In this document: positions 33,913 to 44,196 of the stretch, piece after piece
How positions within the stretch are numbered: position 1 is the first letter of the stretch
Layout: every line of letters begins with the position of its first letter
Translations under genes and position numbers: made by a program
The notes under the pieces: generated by a model
Database searches by the model: none
What the model saw: the letters and a program-made list of their open reading frames with translations, nothing else
Told to the model about the DNA's origin: nothing
Source of the DNA: Trichaptum fuscoviolaceum
Lineage: Eukaryota > Basidiomycota > Agaricomycetes > Hymenochaetales > Trichaptaceae
Length of the DNA stretch: 64,000 nucleotides
NCBI GenBank assembly: GCA_910574455.1
Contig: CAJSYZ010000001.1
Span: 783,961 to 847,960 of the forward strand
Reading direction: 5' to 3'

Positions 33913-34500
33913 ATACTAATCAAAAGCGGAGATTGAACCTATGACTCGGATTGAACTCCGACTCGGAGTCCCATACTACACTACTAGTATGAATACCATA
34001 ATTACCGTACTCAGGCTAGCCAGAGTAGCCTCGGGCTGAGCCTGGTATTAGTACAGTAACCCCACCTACTGTACTACGCGGTTCAAATTATGCGATAGAA
34101 ATAATCGAGATTCTGCTGGTGCGTATTTGATAGCCAATCGTCAATCGTCAGTGTCAAGTCAGAACATGACGCTAACGGTAGCCTGAGGTTGTAGCAAATG
34201 CACATCGATGGACACTGGCATGAGCTTTTCTGCCCGACAAAACAAGATGCTGGATATTTCCACTACTTCTTGCAATGGGGATTTGGACAGCGCTGAGAAA
34301 GTCGACGCCGGCACAGAGTATATTAGCAATAACAGAAATCACTTTGACAACATCGCAGCACGATACGATGACCGACCAGGCGCTCTCAAGTTGAGTAAAG
34401 CGATTGCTAGCGCCATCATCAAGGATATCGAGCTTGATGAAGACTCAACGATACTGATGGAATACGCGTGTGGAACGGGTTAGTTTATTCGCAATCAATT
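33913..34500 (+). repeat. intact copy of the duplicated promoter plus first-exon block
   Basis: Source or sister of the broken block at 31550-32055. Shared landmarks in order are TCATACTA near the left end, AAAGCGGAGA(G/T)TGAAC, GACTCGGAGTCC-like repeats, CGCGGTTCAAAT, TATGCGATAG, the coding start and the exon 1 end. This copy has an extra hairpin (34003-34060) that is missing from the broken block. Confidence 0.75.
34003..34060. repeat. imperfect hairpin insertion upstream of the methyltransferase
   Basis: Outer arms TTACCGTACT and AGTACAGTAA plus inner arms CAGGCTAGCC and GGGCTGAGCCTG pair imperfectly. The segment is absent from the duplicated block at 31550-32055, so it may be a small insertion that arose after the duplication. 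Confidence 0.4.
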
Positions 34501-35108
34501 GTATTATCGACTTCACTTATCCTGTGAAAATCAGGCATGATCTCTCGTGAATTATCGCCGTATGTCAATCAAGTTATTGGCATCGATGTTAGCCAAGGAA
34601 TGGTGGACCAATTCAATGCTCGAGTGAGCTACCAAGGTATCCCATCTGAGGAGATGCAAGCTGTCTGCTGCGATCTCAAAGGCGAAAAGAGCGAGCTTAG
34701 TGGGAAGAAGTTTGATGTCATAGTGGTCAGTTTCTGCATCGACAGTTCCGAGTCGTTTCTTTATGCTAACTGGGCTTGCAGTGCAGTATGGCATACCATC
34801 ACTTTCCTGATCTTGATGCTACTACTCGGTTGCTGGCTTTTTTCCTGAAAGCAGGCGGAACTTTAGTCATCGTCGATCTGGTCAAGCGGACGAACGAAGA
34901 GAGCCATCCAGAAGAAGAGCAGAAGACATGCCATGGACAGGTGGTGGCGCATAAAGGCGGTATTGACGAGACACTGATCAGCAGAGCCTTCGAGTATGCA
35001 GGTCTCGAGAACTACACATATAAGCCTTGCATTAGGATTGCATCGAAGAAAGGCGAAGATCGACTGTTTCTAGCTCGAGGGACAAAGCACAGAAACCAGG
35101 TCGATTGA
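34208..35108 (+). CDS. SAM-dependent class I methyltransferase (UbiE/Methyltransf_11 type)
   Basis: Small-molecule-type methyltransferase with the Rossmann SAM-binding fold. The start at 34208 (MDTGMSFSARQNKM) is favoured; nearby Mets at 34220 and 34250 are alternatives. Exon 1 ends in ILMEYACGTG, and exon 2 continues MISRELSPYVNQVIGIDVSQGMVDQFN, so motif I (E-x-A-C-G-T-G) is split by intron 1 and the acidic SAM-ribose residue follows in GIDVS. Motif II is KKFDVIV and later CSMAYHHFPDLD, then FFLKAGGTLVIVDL. The protein ends at 35108 in GTKHRNQVD. Two introns and about 260 residues. The substrate is unknown. Its stop is only 73 bp from the stop of the convergent REV1 gene. Confidence 0.85.
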
Positions 35109-35181
35109 TTTGAAATAAAAAAACAAATGATGAAACTGCGCAATATACAAATGTGATGTAATAAATTAAGTAGAGATAATC

Positions 35182-38146
35182 TTATGCTTTGGATGATTTG
35201 ATTTTCCCAAATGATTTCGTGAATCTAGCGCTTGCTAACTGCTCAAGCTGGAGCTCCTTCGGTAGTTCCATGAACACCAGCGGGTCGATCCCGAGCCTCC
35301 TAAGCTCCTCTCGGGTAACTTCCACTTGTGGTTTCCGCCCTTGACATTTCTCAAAGATGTTATGCTTCGCATTTGATAACGAAGACCGACTACGAGGCGC
35401 CAACGCCTGAGTAATCCGGCTAAGCGGTGTACCCTTGCTTGTGGTACGTATTTTGCTCGGAGAAAGCGACGAGGCTCCATCGCTGATAGCGGATAGTGCG
35501 GGTGACGCGGATCGGCGGTGGTATTCTTGCTTTATCTCGTCTCGAATATCCGATGGGAGTGCTTCGAAAGCGGTGCGGTCCACTTGAGAGAAGGAAGGGA
35601 GGAAAAGATTTGACGCTGAAGCCGGATTGTCGGACTCGGGAGGAGGAATTTCTTGGATCTCGTCGTCGTCCTGAGAGGACGGCTGATGGACAACTATATG
35701 AGGTGCTTCCTCATCGCCTTCAACAGCCTTGGAGGTAGATGCTTTAGAGGGGCTACTTGACTTCTTTAGCTTTTGGAAGCCGAGTTTTGATTGCCCCAGT
35801 CCATCCGATCGAAAGTCCGATGCTTTCTCGAGTTTCTGAACTTGGATACCAATACCCCGTAGCTCCTTCGGATCAAAAGCAAAGCTCTTGAGAAGACCCC
35901 ATGCGTGTTGTCCTATCACCAGCGCATCACTAGTGGCACGTCCATCCGGTGAAGTAATGGTGGCCTGCTTGTTATAGACATTGCAACAGCCATGCCCGAG
36001 AAACTAAGATAATCATCCTATGAGTCAATGTAGACATTAAGAAATACAAAATAGACCTTTGGTGGCTCGACAGGGGCATCCGGGTCACGCTTCATAATCT
36101 TCAATGTGAGGGACCGGCCTCGCATCTCGATGGCATCCAATCTTCGTGAGACTTCTTGCGATAACTGAAACATGAACGCACGAGCTTGCTCATTGTTCTC
36201 GAAGCGAATACCGTACTATGAACGAGGTTAGATTCACGCAAACCAACAAAAAGAACCACTTTCGTACATTGATCTCTGCAGATACTGACTTCCTCGGTTT
36301 ATCCGATTCTAGCTTCCGGTGGTCAACTCCTCTCATAGCGTTGTACAGCGTCTCTCCTGTCGTCTTGCCCAGAGCATCGCACAGCACACTCTTCGGCTTC
36401 CGCGAAAGCTCCCCTAATGTCGTGACTCCGAGCTTCTCCTGCGTCTTTTCCCGAATTGCAGGACCAAAACCGTGCAGTTCGTCGATTTGCATATTGTTGA
36501 TAAATTTCTGAAGGTCGGAGAGCCTGAGGTGAAAAGATCCCGCGGGCTTCGCTTTGCGAGTGGCGAGCCGAGCAAGCATGATGTTATGTGAGACTCCAAT
36601 GCTCACTAGGATAGTGATCATTAAAAAAGTAAGACAACAACTTCTGCAGCAATAAACGCACCTTCGCAACGCGTCTTCTCGCGAATCTTCGAGCGCAGCA
36701 TCTCCGCGAATGCTATGGCTGGGTCATAGTTTCGACTATGTGAAGAAACGGGCATTTGTTTTACACCTGTCGTGACATCTATAAGCGCCTCGTCGACCGA
36801 GACTGCCTGGAGATCGTCAGAATGTGACATGAGGATCGTATACAACTGAAGGGATATCTTCTTGTACCTAAGCGTGGTCATAAGATTCTTGAATAAGGGT
36901 AGAAGCAGTGTAGTATTACTTCTCAAATTCATAAGGAACAGTGACCACAGATGGACAAAGAGTTCGAGCTTGGCGAAGACTGTTCGTAAAGCATAAATAT
37001 GGAGACGATTACGAGCGTTCGATGTACATACCTCATACCATTCCGTATTCCGAACTCTCTCGCCTTGTAGTTCGCACTCGCTACCTCGCTGGTGCTTGAT
37101 TCTCCTCCTCCTTGACCTTGAGAATGACACACAACGACTGGTGAATTTTTGAGGTACGGCCGATCGAGAATTCCTACGGAAGCAAAGAAACAGTCGAAGT
37201 CACAATGCATGATGACGGTATCTGTGTCGGTTTGGTCATCTTCCTTCGACTTGCCCTTGCCCTTATCCTTGTTCTTTGATGGGGAGCGAAGGAGTTCGAG
37301 GGCGTTTCCACGCATGCTCGTACTTGACTCACTTTTGACCTTGCCAACACAAAGTGGACCGTCCGCCTTGTCCTCAACCACGCCCAAACCCCCAGCGCCA
37401 TCCACCGGCTTCCCTTCATCGCCATCTCCAATAGCGAACGCCTTCTCTGCCCTATCCTGTGCTTCTGCGACCAGCTGCTTCAGTTCCGCCTTCCACATGC
37501 TCAAATGATGCAGACGCGAGTTCTTGTAGAATCCATCGATGAAGTCCGCGCCCGCTGCGGACGTGTGTGCTGCTCGGAAATCCGCATTCTGCATGAGCCT
37601 CTCGGCGTGCGCATTCGCTGTCTTCGGTGCATACCCAGGGACTCTTGCAGCATCAGCGAATGTGGCCGGGTCGGATGTGTAGAGTGGCACAGTTGAACCC
37701 ATAGCCGGTTTAAGTAATGTTTGTTTATTGTCTTTTGAGGGTGAATGAGGTTGTGATGAAGGTCCAGCTTCGAGAACCAAGTCGATAACATATTTAGATT
37801 CCAGCATTTCATTTGAGAGCGCTATCGGTTGAAGTCTGTTATCGCTTGAAGAAGAGTCTTTCGCTGATCCAAACTCGGTGTCTCCATGTTCCAACTTCAC
37901 CCGCTTCCTTCTGTGCGCTTCGTCTTCGTCATCAATGGGGTCTTCGAGCCGAGAAGAGGAACCTTGAGAAAGCTGCTTCACAATCTCCTGCGAAAGCTTT
38001 TCTAGCTGATTCTGAGCGGACGAGAACTGTAGGTCTTCGGGAATGTCGCCAGGTAAGACTGCGGTGCGAAGAGCTTCCAGAAACTCGGGATCATCTTGAT
38101 CGAAGAGCTGAGAGAAGGACGATTGTGCACTGAGTGTTGTTGCCAT
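35182..38146 (-). CDS. rev1: REV1 translesion DNA polymerase (dCMP transferase), apparently lacking BRCT and C-terminal domain
   Basis: Y-family polymerase that inserts dCMP opposite abasic sites and damaged G. Catalytic motifs: MHCDFDCFFASVG (first metal carboxylates, near 37200), SEVASANYKAREFGIRNGM (typical REV1), QAVSVDEALIDV (second Asp-Glu pair, near 36800), then VSIGVSHNIMLARLATRKAKP, LHGFGPAIREKTQEKL and the little-finger region (RSLTLKIMKRDP). Upstream, FIDGFYKNSRLHHLSMWKAEL is the usual REV1 pre-catalytic segment. Near the end, two ubiquitin-binding motifs are visible (FEALPSDIRDEI and VFMELPKELQLEQL). The N-terminal exon is one continuous frame of about 400 residues and shows no BRCT sequence. 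The protein stops about 15 residues after the second ubiquitin-binding motif, so the REV7/Pol-eta-binding C-terminal domain is not encoded. Five or six introns; about 870 residues. Confidence 0.85.
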
Positions 38147-38999
38147 TATTGATGCTCATTGAATGTGAGTAACATTGTATCGGAAGATATATACAAGATT
38201 GTGGACCGTCGTGGTTGGCTTTAACGTCGACGCGCTTCGATCCCCGACATTGGTCAATGAGATTACATAAACCGTGGGAGAGTTCTCTCCCTGATCTTAT
38301 AAGAACACTGGCACAAAATCTCCAGTATGTATTGAGAAACACTGACAATCCATTTCAGCCCTATTAATCATGCTTCTTGGATCCTGCTACTCCAAGTACT
38401 CGAAAGTAGTTTGGCTTTAGTTGCATCGTAAATGAAAGATATGCTACCACATAGTACTAACAAAAAGGGGATGGCTACTTATTCTCAAGCTTTACTTCAA
38501 GTTCTCGATGATCTACCACTTCTACATAGTAGAAAGATATCTCACGCGATCACATCACAGATAGTAGGAAATTATACGCTTCGTACCGGGGTTAGTACTT
38601 TGAACTTGAATGAATTGCAATGCAAACCGAAGAGAAGCAAGAACCACAACCATGCGTCCGAAACGAACAAGCCACTATTCGAGATATCTCCTTATATTGG
38701 AAGACGTGTTATTTTCCGAATGCACTCTTGGAACGTACCTACATAAAACCATGGGCAATTATAGCCTCGTGACCAGGCCAGGCGTAGCGTTTTTAGATGT
38801 CTGCTGTGGCAGACCGGCGCTAGCCGGCCTGGTTTCCCTAACGAAATTTTTGGCGCTATCATATTGAGTTTGAAATTAATCCAAATGGAGCAATGATATC
38901 ATAGGTCCTGCTCATGTAATGTAGCGTAATTTTAGACTTTCTTTTTGAATACATTATTTTGTCACGCGGCTCACGCTTAGATCTTCGCGGTGTGCAAAC
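38147..38999. other. intergenic region upstream of REV1
   Basis: About 0.85 kb, mostly AT-rich. The left end is the REV1 promoter. No gene is seen. It contains a GC-rich hairpin repeat at 38766-38838. Confidence 0.5.
38766..38838. repeat. nested hairpin repeat
   Basis: Outer arms ACCAGGCCAGGCGTAGCG (38772-38789) and CGCTAGCCGGCCTGGT (38818-38833) pair with small mismatches, and a perfect inner hairpin GTCTGC-TGTG-GCAGAC lies at 38799-38814. It resembles the hairpin at 39811-39868 read in reverse and the short one at 53094-53136. Confidence 0.5.
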
Positions 39000-39642
39000 A
39001 CTTTTGGCCCTCCCATCCATGGACGCCGCTCGAGCATTTCAGAGATGTGGTGAGTACATGATTCTGTCCCTCTTATCTAATTTGTGCTAGTAAGGGCCTC
39101 AACATGTCGCTCGTGGGTGCTGTGGCATTTGCGCATGTGATGGAAGTACTTGCCATTCTGGACAGAAGCTAGACCGCGCCGGAGAGCTTGAGGACGTATT
39201 TGTGGAATATACGAAGGCCGCTTCTCTCATCTTTGATAAGATTCCGTCACATCGAGACTACCATGCGAGGCTCGATTCGACTCAGCAACCGTAATTGCGG
39301 TGCGTGCGCAGCCAGTGTAATAACTAGTACAATTTCATTTAACTCATATTGTAGAAAAGAAAGGGTGTGCTGGATCGTATGGGAGATCTGAAGAGGCCAC
39401 TGGTGAATGCACATAATGCATGGGAGAGCAAGTACGGCGGAAGAGAAGAGACACACTCGAATCCCCGCGCCTCTCCAAACCAAACCAAATCTCTCTCGCG
39501 CCAAGCAAGCGTCGATGTCAAAGGGACGCAGACATGGTATCCGGATGCTTCAGTGGTTGCACAGGAGAAGCGGCGACGTGACGAGGTACAGGTGGTAAGG
39601 GTTTGTGCGGAGCAACGGAGTCGCTCGAGCAGGCTGCTATAA
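39000..39642 (+). pseudogene. remnant of a USP8/AMSH-like dimerisation-domain gene
   Basis: Two exon-like pieces carry text typical of the USP8-dimer (AMSH/Ubp N-terminal) domain: GELEDVFVEYTKAASLIF followed by DKIPSHRDYHARLDSTQQ (near 39182-39290) and, after an apparent intron (donor near 39291, acceptor near 39355), KKGVLDRMGDLKRPLVNAH with NAWESKYGG. An upstream fragment at 39021-39055 may be exon 1. No JAMM or ubiquitin-protease catalytic domain follows; the frame ends at 39642 in low-complexity charged text. I read it as a truncated or decayed copy of a deubiquitinase-related gene; a short expressed protein cannot be excluded. Confidence 0.4.
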
Positions 39643-40324
39643 GACAGAGACAACCTGTACTTCAAGTTATTAAAGTTGTCACGTATACCTTTGTGTATAT
39701 TGACTTAAACTTTTAATCTCTGATTACATGAGTGTATCTACAAAAACGCTGCCTCATTTGGATTGATTTCAAACTCAATATGATAGCGCTTTAAATTTTG
39801 GCTAGAGATCCCAGACCGCTGCGCTGAGCCCCACCCAGTGGCCGGCGACCCCAAAAGCAGCGGTCTGGTTACGAGACTAGGGCAATTAAGCCACATACAA
39901 TTCGTCGGGTCGGTAATACCGGCAGTATTGAACGGCATTGAACGAATTTGAACCAAAACTGGACAAGCTTTGACGATGTAATGTATTCGCGAAGCATAGC
40001 TAACATCTTAGAGGAGAGCTATTAGTTGTGAGAAGCAAAAAGAAGTCTCATCTACTCGCTGCTATTTCGCCTACAACTGCTCGCCTTGAGTTCAACGAGT
40101 TCATGGTCGATCATCCTTGAAAGGCAATGATGGCAGGTGTTGTTGCCAAAAGGAGATATACTTCTGTCCCACTGAAACTTCCAAGTCGACCGAGCGCGAC
40201 TTTTTATAACCAACCTTCCATGATCTAGGTCTTCAATCTCCCTCTTCTCCCCAAGTTGGCGACAACGACAACGAGGATTGCGACAACACGCTGCACCTGA
40301 GTAGCACCGCTGCCAGCGCCCAGC
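39643..40324. other. intergenic region upstream of the ABC transporter
   Basis: About 0.7 kb holding the hairpin at 39811-39868 and, further right, the ABC transporter promoter. No gene is seen. Confidence 0.5.
39811..39868. repeat. perfect 12 bp inverted repeat with 34 nt spacer
   Basis: CCAGACCGCTGC at 39811-39822 and GCAGCGGTCTGG at 39857-39868 are exact reverse complements. The GC-rich spacer contains GGCCGGCG. It sits in otherwise AT-rich DNA. Confidence 0.6.
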
Positions 40325-43300
40325 ATGTCCTCACTGTTGTATCTGCTCCTGGGTGCCGCGTTGTTTTCAGGCGCCTCGACTCAGTCATGCGAGAACTATG
40401 GGACACCGAATGGATCGTCGTGCGCTTGTCCACCAGGCTTCGGCGGGTCGACGTGCTCAATACCAGGCTGCGGAGGGGATATCTTCCAGGGTGCGCAGCG
40501 GCCATTGGCTCAGCAGTCTTCAACCAGCGGTGGATCTTCGTTTGCGAACTTGACAGCTTCCGGTTGTTCGTGTGAGAGCGGATGGGGTGGGTTTGGATGC
40601 AATGTTTGCCAGTCTGCTAGTGCATGCCAGAGTGCGTTCACGAGCGCAGGTGGAAGTACTGCAAGCACAGCAGATTCATTGACGGGTTCTCAGAATACTA
40701 CCCTCACATGCAACACATCACCCCGGGTACACGCAGCAAATCAAATGAGCTGTAATGTAATCGTAAGCGCGTCTTACTTCTTCATCCTACCCGATATGCC
40801 ACCTCTGATATATCTTCCATTTACTATCCTTATACATCCAGAACCCCACATTACAGGCGATTTTCCCTGCACAAGCTAATTTGAACATCCTGCGTACACT
40901 GCAACCGGGCTTGACACCGTTACCTAACGTAACTGGTTTTGGGAGTGCTGGCTCTGTATACGCTCAGCTTTGGTACGCCGGTGTTGAGCAGTTCTATTGC
41001 ACTGCGAACAGCTGCAACCAGACGGTTTCGGATGACGGATCGGCGGACTGGACATGCAGTAATCTGCAATGTAACTGCAGAGCGAATACATCGTTTTGTG
41101 GGGGCGGGGTAAGACTCTTGTCACTGTGTACCATCTTATCCAGCTACTGACGACTTCTCAGGCTGAAAATCTGAAACAGACTCTTGATGGTCTGACCGGA
41201 ACCCTTACCATTTCATGCGCCGCCCCTTCGAGTGGCTCCAGCACAACTTGCGGTTTCCAACAAGCTATCTTGAACTCGCTCTTCGGCAGCTCTGGTCTAC
41301 AGCTTACAGATTGCATATTCGGCGAATGCGTTGCTCAGAACGTAATTGATGAGACTTCGTCAGATGGTAGCACGCAAGAAAACATTCACAAGAGTCTCAG
41401 TGGGGGTGTCATTGCGGGCTTAGCAGTTGTGGGTGGACTTATCGCATTGGCCTTGGGTTTCCTTGCGCTCGGATATGCTAGCCAGAGGAAAGCGCGACGT
41501 CTGGGTCCTGGGGAGGGGCGCTTTGCGAAGAGTGGCGGCGTAGCCATCTCATGGCAGGATGTCTCATACATCGTCCCCGCCACTGGCACTAAATTGTTCT
41601 TGAGCCGTCGTAAGAAGAAATCCGAGAGTGGGTTCACAGACGAGAAGGTTGTCCTAGATAATGTCTCAGGTCGTGTAGAGCCGGGCCAGATGATGGCCAT
41701 ACTCGGACCATCTGGTGCAGGCAAAACGACTCTGGTTGAGATCCTTGCCGGGAAGCAAAAGATTGGCCACGTCTCTGGCAGTGTCTCTACGCCATCGGTG
41801 TCGCAATACGAGCCGCGGATAGCGTTTGTCCCTCAACAGGATGTCCTTCCCGCCACACTCTCAGTCCGAGAGGCGCTCACATTCGCGGCGAACTTGCGCA
41901 TGCCAGAGTCGGTACCGACGCACACGAAGGCAGAGCGTGTAGAGAGAATCATCCAGCAGCTCGGCCTCGAGCGCGTCGCAGACACGCGCATTGGCTCGGG
42001 CGAACGTCGCGGGGTATCTGGGGGCGAGATGCGTCGGGTTTCGATCGGTCTCGAGCTTGTTGGGCGACCGGATGTACTCATTCTGGACGAGCCGACGAGT
42101 GGCTTGGACTCAGTCAGTGCTCAAAGAGTCGCGAGCGTTCTTTGGGAAGTCGCGCATGATCCAGAGAACCCTACTGCGGTGTTGTGCAGTATCCATCAGC
42201 CTAGCTCGAAACTTTATCACACCTTCGACCAGTTGCTTGTTCTGTCACATGGGCGAGCACTGTACTCTGGTCCTGGCGGACTTGCGCCTGCGAACCATTT
42301 CACCTCGCATGGTGTCGAGTCCCCGCCTGAGGGCTACAATATCGCAGACTATCTCCTTGATGTTTCCTCGGACCCTCCACCCGCGCTGTTCGGTTCCTCT
42401 TCTGTTCAAACAAAACATAGCACTGGCTCGGCCCGGGACCTGCGCGAGAAGGAGCACGAAAGCACTTTGACCATTAGAGCAGAGCACGAGCTAAAACTGA
42501 CCAGTGACCCTTTGGAGCTTGAAAAGGGTGCCGCTATGAATGGACAAGGAATGCAGAAGCGAAGAAGATGGGGTGGCCAGTCATATGCGACGACATTCCT
42601 TACTCAATTTGAAGTCTTGGCTGGCCGCGAGTGGAAGATCCTCACAAGGTAAGACTTTCACCTGCTTTTTTGGTATTTTCTAACCTCTTTCCCAGGGATA
42701 AAACACTTTTCATTACCCACGTTGGTGTCGCTTGCATCCTTGGAGTATTTTGCGGTAAGGCTGTCCTTGGAATACTTGAGTTCTCTCACCAATTATGACT
42801 ATATGACAGGTGGACTTTACTTCAATACTGGGGTAACCATCGCAGGATTCCAATCTCGCGTCGGATGCCTTTTCTTCCTGGTATGTCGTTGTTTTCTTCG
42901 TCTTATACCAAGTGAGATGAATGTATTTGTCATTAGGGTGCTTTGATAGCTTTCTCTTCTCTGAGCGCGCTGTATAACCTGGTGGAAAATCGTCCGCTTT
43001 TCCTGCGCGAACGTTCAAACTCCTACTACAGGTAATTGACATGACCGTCTCCTGTATTAATACAACTCTGAGATCGGTTTCAGTCCTTCAGCCTGGCTTC
43101 TGTCCCGCCTAGTATTCGATGTCGTGCCTCTGCGAATTGTTCCGACAATAATTGTCGCTTCCATGTGAGTCACTCTCACTTTATCTAAATGGCAATTGTT
43201 GAACATTCATCGTAGTACATACTGGATGGCGGGACTTGCTCACGACGCCGCTCATTTCTTCAAGTTCCTTTTCATCCTAGTGTTATACTCCCTCGCCATG

Positions 43301-43815
43301 ACTCTCTTCGTAAGTTGCACCCTTTCTCCTTTCCCTTTCGGCTCAACAGCTAATCGTTGGCGCTTCCGTAGAACTTCCTCCTTGCGTGCCTTTTCCGAAA
43401 TGGTGGAGTTGCCATCCTCCTTAGCGCTCTCACGGCGCTATACCAGATGACCTATGCGGGATTTTTCGTGCATCTGAATGACATCCCTCCAGTCCTGCGA
43501 TGGCTGCAGTGGCTATGTCCTCTTAAATACACACTGGAAGCACTCTCGGTCAACGAGGTCGGCTCGGGCTTGATGATTCAAGACACTTTGCAGGGCGTCC
43601 CCGTGGATGTCTCAGCGAGCCTCATCATGCAATTGGTCAGTACATATGAGTGCATTGCTCTCGCATCCGCTAATACACGTTTGTTTCTTCTCCAGCTCTT
43701 CGGATTCGGGGTGAATAATTACTACCGAGATGTGCTCGTGCACTTTGCCTTCATTGCCGGGTTTGGGATTTGTGTTATTGCTGTTGTGTATTTGAAGGTT
43801 CGGGAGCGCCGATAG
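40325..43815 (+). CDS. ABCG-family half transporter with EGF-like extracellular region (Adp1-like)
   Basis: Membrane transporter with the ABCG (reverse) order. The N-terminus (MSSLLYLLLGAALFSGAS) is a signal peptide; the lumenal region is Cys-rich with EGF-like loops (CENYGTPNGSSCACPPGFGGSTC; CSCESGWGGFGCNVCQS), then a helix (VIAGLAVVGGLIALALGFLALGY). The ATPase has Walker A GPSGAGKT (near 41707), signature VSGGEMRR, Walker B VLILDEPTSGLDS and the switch His in SIHQPSS. The C-terminal membrane domain is split among about seven short exons (for example GALIAFSSLSALYNLVENR, AWLLSRLVFDVVPLR, NDIPPVLRWLQWLCPLKY). The stop is at 43813-43815. About 950 residues. It looks complete; the cargo is unknown. 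It is close in plan to yeast Adp1 and related fungal proteins. Confidence 0.88.
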
Positions 43816-44196
43816 GATTTGAATAGGTATTTATTGTTTTATTTTTTGTCGTGTACTATCAGACATTCAATGGGAGGACTTTCGGGTTTTTGTTACATCT
43901 TTGTGTTAATATATGCAATTTTGGAGATCGACAAAACGTTGTGATAATAGCTACAGTCGCAAGAATGATCTCTTGGAGAGAAATAAATTAACGGAGTAAT
44001 CACTACTGCTCCACTTTGTTACATTCTATGTAGTGTTGTACACTATAAATACAAACAATGTGAAGTCTTTCAGGCTACAGAAAGAAAGATGATACACGAG
44101 CACAGTCATGAGATACATGTTCGCGACGAGCAAGGTCGTCTAGGAGACTATCCATATGATGAACTCCGTAAATCATACTTCTGGGCCATCTTGAAG
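43816..44196. other. convergent 3' intergenic region
   Basis: 381 bp between two facing 3' ends (ABC transporter and F-box-like gene). Strongly AT-rich, with TTTATTGTTTTATTTTTTG just after the transporter stop, probably within its 3' UTR. No gene is seen. Confidence 0.5.
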
